64,000 bases of DNA, taken from NCBI GenBank assembly GCA_964353355.1, contig CAYGVT010000070.1:83890-147889 (forward strand), read 5' to 3'. Source of the DNA: CAYGVT01 sp964353355 (lineage in GTDB: Archaea; Thermoplasmatota; DTKX01; GCA-020343715). The position numbers and the translations under genes were made by a program. Below are positions 7,154 to 15,900 of the stretch, one piece after another (position 1 is the first letter of the stretch; each line of letters starts with the position of its first letter). Below the pieces are notes generated by a model. The model had not been told where the DNA came from. It saw nothing but the letters and a program-made list of their open reading frames with translations, and did not search any database.

Positions 7154-8547
7154 CACTCCTCACCCCCCATCATGCGCTCGGCCCGCCTGGCCCACGCGCC
7201 CGGGTCATCGTGGAAGGCGCGCATCGCGACAACGGCGTCGTCGAGGTCCGCGCGAGTGTGCCGCTCGGTGCAGGCCATCAGGAAGGCCTCGCCCAGCTCG
7301 GGGAACGCGTGGCCGATCGGCACGCCCACGTAGATGTCCTCCATGAGCATGGCCGCGACGAGCTCGCCGACCTCGTGGTCGGTGCCCACCGCGAACTCGT
7401 TGAAGAACGACGACCGGAACAGGGGCGCGCGGAAGCCGCCGATGGCGTCGACGGCGCGCGCGAGGTTGTGCGCGCGCTCCGCGGACGCCTGGGCCATGCG
7501 GACCAGGCCCTGGCGGCCGACGGTCGCCAGGTGGACGGCGAACGCGAGCGCGTTGAGGTTCTCGTTCGAGCATATGTTGGAGGTGGCCTTGCTGCGGCGG
7601 ATGTGCTGCTCACGCGTCTGCAGCGCCATGTGGAACGCCCGCCTGCCCTCGGTGTCGCGGGACAGGCCAATGATGCGGCCGGGCATCTGCCGCGCGTGCG
7701 CGCGGCGGGTGGCGAGCAGCCCGAACGTGGGACCCCCGTAGCTCATGGGGTTGCCGAGCGGCTGGCCATCGGCCACCACGATGTCGGCGCCGAGGTCGCC
7801 CGGGGGCCGCAGCACGCCGAGCGACACGGGGTTGACCCCGACCAGGAGCAGCGCGCCCTTGAGGTCGGACCTTAGGTCGACGAGCGATTCCTCGATGCAG
7901 CCGAAGTAGTTGGGGCTCTCGAGGTAGACGCCCGCGGTCCTGTCGTCGAGGGCGGCGAGGAGCCTCTGGCGGTCGAGCTGCCCGGTCTCCTTGACATAGG
8001 GCACCTCGACGACCTTGAGGCCCGCGCCGTAGGTGTAGTTGTGCAGCACCGACCGTTTGTCGGGGTCCATCGCGCGGGGGACCAGCAGCCTGTCCTTGCC
8101 CGTGATGCGCATGGCCATGAGGGCGGCCTCCGCCATCGCGGTCGCGCCGTCGTACATGGAGATGTTCGACACCTCCATGCCCGTGAGCTCGCAGACCAGG
8201 CTCTGGTACTCGAACATGGCCTGCAGCATGCCCTGCGAGCACTCGGGCTGGTAGGGCGTGTAGGACGTCAGGAACTCGGACCGGCCCACGAGCGCGGGCA
8301 CGGCCGAGGGGATGTAGTGGTCGTACATGCCGGCGCCCAGGAAGGAGATGAACTCGTCCGTCGTCACGTTGTCGGAGAGCAGGCCCTGGACCTCGGACGC
8401 GACCTCCAGCTCCGCCATCGCGGGCGGGAGCTTGAGGCCGTCGATCTGGACCTCCTTGGGCACGTCCGCGTACAGGTCGTCGATGGACCGCATGCCCATC
8501 GCGCGCAGCATCTCGTCGACCCTATGCTCGTTGGGAAGGAACTGCAA
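7153..8547 (-). CDS. gcvPA: Glycine dehydrogenase (decarboxylating) subunit 1
   Basis: The 464-residue product is the N-terminal half of the P protein, split from the PLP-binding half encoded directly downstream. Family segments include SFLGAGMYDHYIPSAVPAL, TPYQPECSQGMLQAMFEYQ and ADIVVADGQPLGNPMSYGG. The start is a TTG at 8547: the minus strand has GGAGGT exactly 7 nt before it and no ATG or GTG lies in a suitable place. A TATTTTG-type element sits about 45 nt upstream. The two genes form a coupled operon. The subunit pair acts in glycine catabolism or in one-carbon supply for the folate/pterin pool. Confidence 0.95.
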   Translation of the reverse strand: MQFLPNEHRVDEMLRAMGMRSIDDLYADVPKEVQIDGLKLPPAMAELEVASEVQGLLSDNVTTDEFISFLGAGMYDHYIPSAVPALVGRSEFLTSYTPYQPECSQGMLQAMFEYQSLVCELTGMEVSNISMYDGATAMAEAALMAMRITGKDRLLVPRAMDPDKRSVLHNYTYGAGLKVVEVPYVKETGQLDRQRLLAALDDRTAGVYLESPNYFGCIEESLVDLRSDLKGALLLVGVNPVSLGVLRPPGDLGADIVVADGQPLGNPMSYGGPTFGLLATRRAHARQMPGRIIGLSRDTEGRRAFHMALQTREQHIRRSKATSNICSNENLNALAFAVHLATVGRQGLVRMAQASAERAHNLARAVDAIGGFRAPLFRSSFFNEFAVGTDHEVGELVAAMLMEDIYVGVPIGHAFPELGEAFLMACTERHTRADLDDAVVAMRAFHDDPGAWARRAERMMGGEE

Positions 8548-8554
8548 AACGGGG

Positions 8555-8560
8555 ACCTCC
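8555..8560 (-). promoter_or_regulatory. Ribosome binding site for the TTG start of gcvPA
   Basis: GGAGGT on the minus strand, 7 nt before TTG at 8547. It decides the unusual start codon. Confidence 0.7.
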
Positions 8561-8589
8561 GGACTTCACCCAGGGCGATGGCATATGGG

Positions 8590-8596
8590 TATTTTG
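8590..8596 (-). promoter_or_regulatory. TATA-like element of the gcvPAB operon
   Basis: The minus strand reads CAAAATA, the only A/T-rich stretch upstream of gcvPA. It predicts a transcript start near 8567 and a leader of about 20 nt that contains the GGAGGT site. Confidence 0.45.
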
Positions 8597-8644
8597 AGCT
8601 TTCGATGGCGTGGCCTTGGCACGCCCGTGTGCCGCGCGTTGCCG

Positions 8645-11600
8645 TCACTTCAGGGGGGCGAGGCAGTTCGGGCACAGTATCCACTCCGCCTCGACCTCGC
8701 TGCCGCAGCTGGGGCACTTGGGAGCCGCGGCCGGGGGCGCGGGAGCGGGAGCGGGGACGGGGGCGGGGACGGGAGCGGGGACGGGGGTGGGGGCGGGGGC
8801 GGGCGCTGCCGGCATTGCCGTGGGCCCGGTAGGCGTCGGCGCGCTCGTGGGCGGCGAGGGGGCCGGCGCGGGCGTCGTCGGGGCGGGCGCAGGCGGGGCA
8901 GGCGCGGGCGGGGCGGCCACTGCCTCACCTGCCGGCGCCTTCGGCATCTCCACGTAGACCTGCCCCGGCGGCAGGGGAGCGGGCTCCTCCGCCACCGGCC
9001 GCGGGCGGGTCACGAGCCACGAGAGCGCAAGCAGAACGAGCACGCCGACCGCGAGGATGGCGACTATGGCCATGAGGTTCGCGCCCTCCGCGGGGGGCTC
9101 GACGTCGATATCGAGCGTGGCGATGTTGTCCGCCTCGCTCGACTCGCGCACGCGGTTGGTGCGGTCGATCTGCACGGTGAGGGGCTCGTCCGACTTGAAG
9201 GTCCACTTGAGCTCGTGGGTGTGGTTCCCGCCCATGGGGAGCCGGTCGATGGTCCAGATCTCTGTCGTGCCCACGCCGACCTGGCCCTGGAACAGCTCCA
9301 CCTGCGCCGATGTGTAGAGCGGGGCATCGCCGAGGTTGAGCACGCGCACGCGCACCGTGGCCGATTGGCCGCGCGTGACGCGGTCGACGACCTTGCCGCC
9401 GCGGATGACCTCGAGGTTGCCCACCAGCAGATTGGGCTTGGCCTCGGCGTCGACGTTGAGCGTGGCCGCGCCCTCGTTGTTGGCGTCGGAGGCCTCCTTG
9501 ATCTCCTTGGAGGGGTCGACGAGGACCAGCAGCGTGTGGTCCCCCCCGCCCACCTTCATCGGGTCCGGCATCCAGGGCACGACCTTGGTCGTGGACTCGT
9601 TGATGTCGAGCGTGGGGGTGGTGGTCGTCACGACCAGGTTGATGGGCGCCAGGTCGTCCAGGTAGAACTCGACCTCCGCGGTCTGGAAGCAGACGTCGGT
9701 ACCGACGTTGCGGACCTTGACCTCGAGCTTGACCCCGACGCCGTAGGTGATGGACGTCGCCACCGTGTTGTCCTCGTTCAGGATGCGCACCCCGGTGACC
9801 TTGAGGTCGGGCATCGGCTCGCCCACGATGATGGCGCGCTGGTCGATGTTGTTGAGCTCGTCCTGCTCGCGCTCCCGCTCGGCGGCGTCGAGCTTTATGA
9901 AGAGGACCTGCGGGCGGTCGCGCTGCGTGGGCCTCTGTGCCAGCCACGTGAGCGAGCCCGTGTAGACCTCGTCGGGGCTGAGCCCCTCGGGCACCGTGAG
10001 CGAGGACAGGGGCTTGCCATCCATCGCAGGGTTGCCGAGGAAGAGCTGCGTCGTGGTGGGACCGCGCGTCTTGTCGTTACCGCCGTTCCTGACCGTCACG
10101 TTGACCTCGACGGCCGCGCCCTCGTTCGTGCCCTTCGCGGGGTTGATGGGCTCGCCGTTGAGCAGCAGCGTCATCGACGCCACCGTAAGGTCCGGCAGCG
10201 GCGCGCGGGTGATAATGACGGAGGCCGTCCGCTGGTTGTCGACCTCCGAGGATTCGAAGACCGCGTTCGCCGGGTCCACGAAGGCGGTGAGCGCATGCGT
10301 ACCCAGCACGCCGCGCCAGTCCATCTCCACGAGGGTCGTCACGCCGGGCGCGAGCAATCCGACGACGGCCCGTCGCCCAAGCTCGCGGCCGCCCGCGTCC
10401 GGGTCGCCGTCGTAGACCGCGACATCGAGCGTGCCCGAGTAGTCACCCGTCCCGTGGTTGGCCACCGTCGCCATGATGTGCACGTTGTCGCCGACGAAGC
10501 CCGACGTGCCGATGGTCTGTCCGATGCGGAACTTGAGGTCCTCGACGACCATGTTGATCGGGGGGGTGTCCGTGACCAGGAGGCGGGCCTTGGTCACGTT
10601 GTTCGCGGGGTTGTCGTCGATGCTCTGGCGCCGGTCGGCCGGCCAGAGGCCGACGTAGACCATGTGGTCGCCAGCGAGCGGGCGCCAGTGGATGTCGAAC
10701 GTGCGATTGCGGCCGGGCTCGAGGGCGTTCACCTGGGGCTGCTCGTCGCCGATGGGGACGCCGCCCTGCGCGGGGTCGCCGTCATACGCCCTGAGGACCA
10801 TGGGGGTGGTCACCGGCGCGCGCCCGAAGTTGCGCACCAGAACGTTCATCGTGACCAGGTCGCCAACACCGGCGCCCCGCACCACGTCGCCCCCGACCCT
10901 GAAGCTCATCGACATGACGCCGGCGTCGCCCTCCCCGGGCTCGTCGACGTCGAGCTCCAGCGTGCGCACGTTGTTGAGCTCGTTCTCCTCCGGCACACGG
11001 TTGACGTAGTCTATTATCAGGAGGGGCTCGTGATGGCCCGGCCCGGCGATGAAGGTGAGGCTCACGTTGAGCGTCGCGCCCACGGCAAGCCCATCCAGGG
11101 CGAGCACCTCCCCAAGGGACATGCCCCCTGCCAGGGGGTGGCTCATGTACGCGGAGACCATGAACGGGACCGACCGGGCGTGACCCTCGTTGAGGACGGT
11201 CGCGTTGAGCTCGACCATGTCGCCGGCCTGCGCGGTCACCACGGCGTTGGGCCCCACGTAGAGGCGGGCGTTGCCCACCTTGAGGTCGGGCATGGGCCCC
11301 GAGGGGCGCCCGCCCACCTCGACGTCGTCTATCATCCACCCGTCGCCCTCGACACCATCAGGGGCCGAGCGGAACTGGAATCCCACCTTGACGCGCGTGC
11401 CCTCGTAATCGTCGAGCCGGACATTGACGGCCTCCCAGGTCAGCATCTGGCCCCTCCATCCGGTGGGGGAGCCCTCGGGGTAGCCGCCGTCCGGGACGAG
11501 CAGCTTCCAGGCCTCCGCGGTGGCGGACAGCACGTAGACCAGCGCGCCGTCCCCGGCCGAGGGGATGTCGTACATGTGGTTGAACTCGAGCCGCGGGGAG

Positions 11601-11980
11601 GTCAGCCCGCGTAGGTCGACCCACGTCGTCTCCATGAAGGCGGTCTCGTCGGGCCAGTAGACGCCCCCGTTCCCGTTGCCATCGAGGGGGGAGCCGAAGT
11701 CGTCCTCGTAGGGGCTCTCGGTCAGGTAGTAGTTGTCGCCAGGGAACAGGCCGCCCGTGGGCGTCCGGGCGATGTCGTCGGTGGACCAGTTGCCGGTCCA
11801 GTAGTCCCACTTGGCGGGGTCGAGGACCCCGCTTTGGAAGTCGTCGTGGAAGATGAGGAGGTTGCCGGCGGGCAGCCGGTCCTCGCCCGTCGCCGGGGCG
11901 GGCACCACGGCCAGGGCCGTCTGTAGCGAGACGAGCGCCGCGACCGCGAGGGCCAGTGCCCTCCTTCCCCTGGCAATCAT
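8645..11980 (-). CDS. Surface protein with six CARDB-type repeats, a membrane helix and a cytoplasmic zinc ribbon
   Basis: The 1111-residue protein starts with a signal peptide (MIARGRRALALAVAALVSLQ). An N-terminal jelly-roll-like domain follows (about 30-240; contains FHDDFQSGVLDPAKWDYW). Then come six CARDB/APHP-type repeats of about 105 residues, each ending in a signature such as ENELNNV, DNPANNV, SSEVDNQ or SSEADNI. One membrane helix (MAIVAILAVGVLVLLALSWL, about 965-985) precedes a long Pro/Ala-rich linker. The protein ends in a zinc ribbon, CPSCGSEVEAEWILCPNC. An outside adhesion or binding stalk joined to an inside zinc-binding module suggests anchoring or signalling; that is inference. 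A TATA element lies about 40 nt before the ATG at 11980. Confidence 0.85.
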   Translation of the reverse strand: MIARGRRALALAVAALVSLQTALAVVPAPATGEDRLPAGNLLIFHDDFQSGVLDPAKWDYWTGNWSTDDIARTPTGGLFPGDNYYLTESPYEDDFGSPLDGNGNGGVYWPDETAFMETTWVDLRGLTSPRLEFNHMYDIPSAGDGALVYVLSATAEAWKLLVPDGGYPEGSPTGWRGQMLTWEAVNVRLDDYEGTRVKVGFQFRSAPDGVEGDGWMIDDVEVGGRPSGPMPDLKVGNARLYVGPNAVVTAQAGDMVELNATVLNEGHARSVPFMVSAYMSHPLAGGMSLGEVLALDGLAVGATLNVSLTFIAGPGHHEPLLIIDYVNRVPEENELNNVRTLELDVDEPGEGDAGVMSMSFRVGGDVVRGAGVGDLVTMNVLVRNFGRAPVTTPMVLRAYDGDPAQGGVPIGDEQPQVNALEPGRNRTFDIHWRPLAGDHMVYVGLWPADRRQSIDDNPANNVTKARLLVTDTPPINMVVEDLKFRIGQTIGTSGFVGDNVHIMATVANHGTGDYSGTLDVAVYDGDPDAGGRELGRRAVVGLLAPGVTTLVEMDWRGVLGTHALTAFVDPANAVFESSEVDNQRTASVIITRAPLPDLTVASMTLLLNGEPINPAKGTNEGAAVEVNVTVRNGGNDKTRGPTTTQLFLGNPAMDGKPLSSLTVPEGLSPDEVYTGSLTWLAQRPTQRDRPQVLFIKLDAAEREREQDELNNIDQRAIIVGEPMPDLKVTGVRILNEDNTVATSITYGVGVKLEVKVRNVGTDVCFQTAEVEFYLDDLAPINLVVTTTTPTLDINESTTKVVPWMPDPMKVGGGDHTLLVLVDPSKEIKEASDANNEGAATLNVDAEAKPNLLVGNLEVIRGGKVVDRVTRGQSATVRVRVLNLGDAPLYTSAQVELFQGQVGVGTTEIWTIDRLPMGGNHTHELKWTFKSDEPLTVQIDRTNRVRESSEADNIATLDIDVEPPAEGANLMAIVAILAVGVLVLLALSWLVTRPRPVAEEPAPLPPGQVYVEMPKAPAGEAVAAPPAPAPPAPAPTTPAPAPSPPTSAPTPTGPTAMPAAPAPAPTPVPAPVPAPVPAPAPAPPAAAPKCPSCGSEVEAEWILCPNCLAPLK
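8725..8930 (-). repeat. Low-complexity Pro/Ala-coding repeat in the CARDB protein gene
   Basis: Imperfect 6-bp units (GGGAGC, GGGGAC and variants on the plus strand) encode a long run of alternating proline, alanine and valine or threonine between the membrane helix and the zinc ribbon. It is an extended linker and a likely slippage site. Confidence 0.75.
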
Positions 11981-12016
11981 GCTGTCCACCCAGATGTGGC
12001 GCCATAAGGATTGTGG

Positions 12017-12024
12017 TAATATAA
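12017..12024 (-). promoter_or_regulatory. TATA box of the CARDB surface protein gene
   Basis: The minus strand reads TTATATTA, centred about 40 nt before the ATG at 11980. This predicts a leader of about 13 nt and excludes the longer in-frame extension upstream. Confidence 0.6.
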
Positions 12025-12208
12025 CACTTTTCCGGAGGGCTGGCCTTGCACGCGCGGGCGGATGGCGGGGGCCCTTCCGAGGGTACGCTGGCCGCCCCGC
12101 CGGTGCGGCCGTCGGGGGGTGCCCGGTCGCAGGACCCCCCACCCCATCCCCACCCCCCCACCCCCGCGGGGCCCGGGCGAGGCCGCCGGTCGACGCAACA
12201 ACCCAAAT

Positions 12209-13852
12209 ATGCCGATGCGCATGGCCACGCCGATGGAGGGCGCGGTCAGGTCGGTGTGCGAGGAGGTCGTGCGCTCCATCGTCGATGGCGAGGTGCGCAC
12301 CCGCGAGGGGCTCGCGGAGGCGAAGCGCCGCGCCTGCGAGCGGGCCGGGTGCGATCGCGTGCCCACCGACGCCGAGGTCCTCTCGATGCTCCCCAAGGAG
12401 GAGCGCGACGCTGTCATGGGGCTGCTGCGCACCAAGCCCTCACGTACACTATCGGGGGTTGCCGTCGTCGCGGTGATGTCGCCGCCCGCGCGGTGTCCCC
12501 ACGGGAGGTGCGCCTACTGCCCCGGCGGGGTCGACGAGGGCACGCCCCAGAGCTACACGGGCGAGGAGCCCGCGGCCCGCCGCGCCCGCCGGGCCGGGTA
12601 CGACCCCGCGGTCCAGGTCCGCGCGCGCCTCGCGCAGCTGGCGGCGGCCGGCCACGCGACGGGCAAGGTCGAGCTCGTGCTCATGGGCGGGACCTTCCCG
12701 GCCACGGAGAGGGCCTCCCGCGACGGCTTCGTGCGCGCGTGCCTCGAAGCCCTGGACGGGGCGAGGGCGGCGGACCTGCCCTCGGCCATCGCGGCCAACG
12801 AGGGCGCGCCGCACCGGTGCGTCGCGCTCACGCTGGAGACGCGGCCGGACCAGTGCGCCACGCCCGCGGGCGTCGACGACCTGCTCGGGCTGGGGACGAC
12901 GCGGGTGGAGCTGGGCGTGCAGACCACGGTCGACCGCGCGCTCGACCTCGTGGGCAGGGGCCACCGGACGCGGGAGTCGGTCGAGGCCACGCGCGCGCTC
13001 AAGGACGCGGGTCTCAAGGTGGGCCATCACCTCATGCCGGGGCTGCCGGGCCTGTCGCGGGAGGAGGACCTGGCGGGGATGCTCAGGGTCGTCGAGGACC
13101 CGGGGCTGCGGCCCGACCTGCTGAAGCTCTACCCGACGCTCGTGATGCCGGGCACGCGGCTCTTCGAATGGTGGCAGCGGGGGGAGTACCGCCCGCTCGA
13201 GGTCGAGGAGGCCGTCGGGATGCTCACCGCGCTCAAGTCGAGGCTGCCGCGATGGGTGCGCGTCTCGCGCGTCGAGCGCGACATCCCCGCGCCGCTCATC
13301 GCCGCGGGCGTGCGCGCGAGCAACCTGCGACAGCTCGTCCACCAGCGACTCGAGGAGCGGGGGCAGCGCTGCCAGTGCATACGCTGCCGCGAGGTCGGCC
13401 GGCGAGGCACGGCGCGTCCCGCGCCCGGCGCCGGTGCGCCGCCGGAGCCGCGGGACCTCGAGCTCCGGGAGTGTCGCTACCCGGCCTCGGGAGGGGAGGA
13501 GCTGTTCCTGTCGCTCGAGCTGCCGCAAGATGACGCGCTCGTCGCCTACGCGCGCGTGCGACGGCCCTCGCCGCTCGCGTGGCGGCCCGAGCTCGTCGGG
13601 GCGGCCGTGCTGCGCGAGGTGCGCGTGCTCGGGGAGGTCCTCCCCCTCGGCGCGCGGCCGTCGGACGCGCGCGGCTCGCTCCAGTGGCAGCACAGGGCCC
13701 TCGGCGCGCGGCTCGTCGCGGAGGCCGAGCGCGCGGCACAGGCCTGGGGGCTGCGGGGGCTCGCGGTGATGGCGGGCATGGGCGCGCGGTCCTACTTCAG
13801 GCGCATGGGCTATGCGCTCGAGGGCCCCTACATGGTGCGAGCTGTGGGTTAG
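12209..13852 (+). CDS. elp3: Elp3 family tRNA uridine(34) acetyltransferase
   Basis: The 547-residue protein joins a radical SAM domain to a C-terminal GNAT acetyltransferase domain, as in Elp3, which makes carboxymethyl-type modifications at the tRNA wobble uridine. The cluster motif CPHGRCAYCPGG (C-x4-C-x2-C) is near residue 95. HHLMPGLPG and DLLKLYPTLVMPGT follow. The Elp3 zinc/linker region QCIRCREVG and the acetyl-CoA fold ending in YFRRMGYALEGPYM complete it. Archaea carry Elp3 without the rest of the Elongator complex. Start candidates are ATGs at 12209, 12215 and 12221; I chose the first. The sequence upstream is GC-rich with no clear TATA box. Confidence 0.95.
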   Translation: MPMRMATPMEGAVRSVCEEVVRSIVDGEVRTREGLAEAKRRACERAGCDRVPTDAEVLSMLPKEERDAVMGLLRTKPSRTLSGVAVVAVMSPPARCPHGRCAYCPGGVDEGTPQSYTGEEPAARRARRAGYDPAVQVRARLAQLAAAGHATGKVELVLMGGTFPATERASRDGFVRACLEALDGARAADLPSAIAANEGAPHRCVALTLETRPDQCATPAGVDDLLGLGTTRVELGVQTTVDRALDLVGRGHRTRESVEATRALKDAGLKVGHHLMPGLPGLSREEDLAGMLRVVEDPGLRPDLLKLYPTLVMPGTRLFEWWQRGEYRPLEVEEAVGMLTALKSRLPRWVRVSRVERDIPAPLIAAGVRASNLRQLVHQRLEERGQRCQCIRCREVGRRGTARPAPGAGAPPEPRDLELRECRYPASGGEELFLSLELPQDDALVAYARVRRPSPLAWRPELVGAAVLREVRVLGEVLPLGARPSDARGSLQWQHRALGARLVAEAERAAQAWGLRGLAVMAGMGARSYFRRMGYALEGPYMVRAVG

Positions 13853-13883
13853 GGGCCTGTGAGTGGGCCAGGAGGGGGCGCGC

Positions 13884-14618
13884 TCAGAACAGCTCGCCGA
13901 TGACCTTTATGCCGCCCTCGGACGCCTCGATGAGGAACGGCTTCATCTCGTGGCGGGTCGCGCGCATCTTGCGCACCTGCAAGTAGCGCTTGATGTCGTT
14001 GCCCATCTTCTCCGTCCCGAGCTCGATGATGCCGTCCACGAGGAAGTACTCCGGGCGGTCGTCGACGACCTGGGTCTCGAGGATCATGATGGCGGTCACG
14101 CCGCGCTTGCGGATACGGAAGAAGAAGTCCTGCAGCTTGCGGCGCACGAGCGCCTCCTGCATTCCCAGAAGGGCGAGCAGCGCGTTGAGCGAGTCGATGA
14201 CCAGGTACTTGGGCGGGTAGCCCTTCTCGGCCTCGCCCTCCTCGCCGTGCGGCTCATAGACGGAGAGCGGTGCGGCCGCCCGCTCGAGGATGAGGTTGAG
14301 GTAGTCCTCCTCCTTGAAGATGTTCTGGTCCCACAGCTCCAAGTCGGCCTTGAAGGAGGCGATGTCGATTATCTGGATCTGGGGGATCTCGGGGATGCCC
14401 ATGCTCTTGATGTTCTTGAGATGCCCCTCCTTGCTCTCCTCGAACGTGATGTAGACCGCCCGCTCCTTCGGGTGGCGGTCGAGGTAGCGCTGGAGCATGT
14501 TGTACACGAAGCTGGACTTGAGCGTGCCCGCACCGCCGACGACTATGACGATGGCGCCCTGCGGCGGCTCCGTGTGGAAGATGAGGTCCATGCCGTCGAT
14601 GCTGTCGATGAAGACCAT
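13884..14618 (-). CDS. RecA-superfamily ATPase, KaiC-like, with an atypical Walker A
   Basis: The 244-residue protein is a single KaiC/RadA-type ATPase domain. The nucleotide loop reads GGAGTLKSSF, so the usual Gly before the catalytic Lys is Leu. A Walker B-like YLVIDSLNALL lies near residue 135, a typical KaiC-family catalytic region (AVYITFEES) near residue 55, and a C-terminal RKMRATRHEMKPF strand that usually caps such ATPases. Archaeal KaiC-like proteins are regulatory ATPases or signalling hubs; the target is unknown. The gene starts 1 nt after the stop of a ribbon-helix-helix protein gene, so the two are very probably co-translated and functionally linked. It is convergent with elp3. 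Confidence 0.82.
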   Translation of the reverse strand: MVFIDSIDGMDLIFHTEPPQGAIVIVVGGAGTLKSSFVYNMLQRYLDRHPKERAVYITFEESKEGHLKNIKSMGIPEIPQIQIIDIASFKADLELWDQNIFKEEDYLNLILERAAAPLSVYEPHGEEGEAEKGYPPKYLVIDSLNALLALLGMQEALVRRKLQDFFFRIRKRGVTAIMILETQVVDDRPEYFLVDGIIELGTEKMGNDIKRYLQVRKMRATRHEMKPFLIEASEGGIKVIGELF

Positions 14619-14619
14619 C

Positions 14620-15048
14620 TCACGCGCCCCCCTCAGCGCTGAGCCGCATCAGGTTCTCCCTGATGATGGCGACCTGCTTCTCGTCGGCCATGTGATGGAT
14701 GGACAGGAGGATGTCGTCCACGAGCTCCCGCGTGAGCTGCTTGCGCGAGAGCGTCTCGAGGAACGCGTCGTGCTTGAGGCACTTCTGGGAGAGCATCCGG
14801 ACGGCGAGTTCCCTCGGCATCACCCGCTCGACCTCCTGGACGACGCGGTGCGCCAGCGGGTTCTCCTCGAGGTCCTTCACAGGCGCCTGGGTTCCCACGG
14901 TCGCCTGCGCCTCCCTGGCCAGCTTCTCCTGCAGGGCCTCCGTGACGATGTCGCGGATGGTGCGGTCGGTGTCCAGGGCGTACTGCTTTAGGCGGCGGAA
15001 GAGCGCGAGGTCCAGGTCGATGGTGGTCTTCTTGACGGACCGTCCCAT
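14620..15048 (-). CDS. Ribbon-helix-helix protein with a C-terminal helical domain
   Basis: The 142-residue protein begins with a ribbon-helix-helix DNA-binding fold (SVKKTTIDLDLALFRRLKQY then RTIRDIVTEAL), like CopG/MetJ-type regulators. The remaining 90 residues are helical, charged and unrecognised; they may bind the KaiC-like ATPase encoded 1 nt downstream. A strong TATA box lies about 34 nt before the ATG. A DNA-binding protein paired with a KaiC-like ATPase suggests an ATP-dependent transcriptional switch; this is inference from gene order. Confidence 0.78.
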   Translation of the reverse strand: MGRSVKKTTIDLDLALFRRLKQYALDTDRTIRDIVTEALQEKLAREAQATVGTQAPVKDLEENPLAHRVVQEVERVMPRELAVRMLSQKCLKHDAFLETLSRKQLTRELVDDILLSIHHMADEKQVAIIRENLMRLSAEGGA

Positions 15049-15076
15049 GGAAATCGGCTAAAGATGAGGGTGCCTG

Positions 15077-15086
15077 TATATATAAA
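15077..15086 (-). promoter_or_regulatory. TATA box of the RHH-KaiC-like operon
   Basis: The minus strand reads TTTATATATA, about 34 nt before the ATG at 15048. It gives a short leader of about 7 nt and is one of the clearest TATA boxes in the window. Confidence 0.7.
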
Positions 15087-15152
15087 TATTGGGCTGGCCC
15101 TTAAACCTGGTAATGTGGCCCCTGGGTACGCTGGCAAGGGGGGAAAAGAGGG

Positions 15153-15860
15153 TCATTCCGAACCGTGAGCCCCATCGAGGGGGCACCCGCTCCCGAGGGG
15201 GCAGCCCGGGCAGTCGGGCACCTTGCGGCACCTCCGCTTGCAGTGCTCGACGATGACCGCGTGACAGTTCCTGTAAAGGTCCACGTCGCGCGGGAGGGAG
15301 CGCGTGAACCAGGCCGCGACCTCGTCGTAGGGTGCGTCCGCGACCCCGACCCCTAGGCGGAGGAGCAGCCTGCGCGTGTAGGCGTCCACCACGAAGGCGG
15401 GCACCCCGGCGGCGTAGAGCGCGATGCTGTCCGCGGTCTCGGGACCGATGCCCCTGATGGCGAGGAGGCGGTAGCGCAGCTCCCCGCCTGGCGTTGACAG
15501 GAACGCGTCGAGCCCGCCCGTGGCCTGGACCGCCATGCAGAGGTCGACGAGCCTCGCCGCCTTTTGGCGGTAGGTGCCCGATGGCCGCACCAACGCCTCG
15601 AGGGCCGACCGGTCCAGGCCCAGGAGGGCCCCAGGAGCATCGATGCCCCCGCCCCTGAGGTTGTCGAGCGCGCGCTCGACGTTGGCCCAGGACGTGCGCT
15701 GGGTGAGCACCGCACCCAGCATGACCTCGAATGGCCCGTCGGCGGGCCACCAGTCGAGCTCGCCATAGGCACTCAGCAGCACCCTGTAAAGCGCGCGGGG
15801 GCCGATATGGCGGGACCCGCCCCGGGAACCGCGACCGGAACCGTGCCTGTTCACTGGCAT
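15153..15860 (-). CDS. Endonuclease III-like HhH-GPD DNA glycosylase (COG2231 type)
   Basis: The 235-residue protein matches the endonuclease III-related group that includes 3-methyladenine glycosylase MagIII. It has DGPFEVMLGAVLTQRTSWAN near residue 43, SGTYRQKAARL, the helix-hairpin-helix LAIRGIGPETADSIALYA and the catalytic Asp in VVDAYTRRLLLRL. It ends with Cys-rich HCKRRCRKVPDCPGC and SGC, consistent with a [4Fe-4S] cluster of the Nth type. The likely role is excision of damaged bases; substrate specificity cannot be read from sequence. The TATA-like element shared with the divergent gene sits only about 12 nt from this ATG, so the true start may be slightly downstream, for example the GTG two codons later. 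Confidence 0.85.
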   Translation of the reverse strand: MPVNRHGSGRGSRGGSRHIGPRALYRVLLSAYGELDWWPADGPFEVMLGAVLTQRTSWANVERALDNLRGGGIDAPGALLGLDRSALEALVRPSGTYRQKAARLVDLCMAVQATGGLDAFLSTPGGELRYRLLAIRGIGPETADSIALYAAGVPAFVVDAYTRRLLLRLGVGVADAPYDEVAAWFTRSLPRDVDLYRNCHAVIVEHCKRRCRKVPDCPGCPLGSGCPLDGAHGSE

Positions 15861-15868
15861 CTCGAAGG

Positions 15869-15876
15869 ATTAATAA
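15869..15876 (+). promoter_or_regulatory. TATA-like element between divergent genes
   Basis: ATTAATAA lies about 28 nt before the ATG at 15901, ideal for a leaderless transcript of the small membrane protein. The near-palindromic sequence could also serve the glycosylase gene on the other strand. Confidence 0.5.
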
Positions 15877-15900
15877 CGAGTGCGTGCTATCACCCTTTCG

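Noticed and set aside
12046..13533. Open frame overlapping elp3 in another plus-strand frame
   Set aside because: Low-complexity Arg/Gly/Ala sequence; elp3 in the correct frame has all radical SAM and GNAT motifs.
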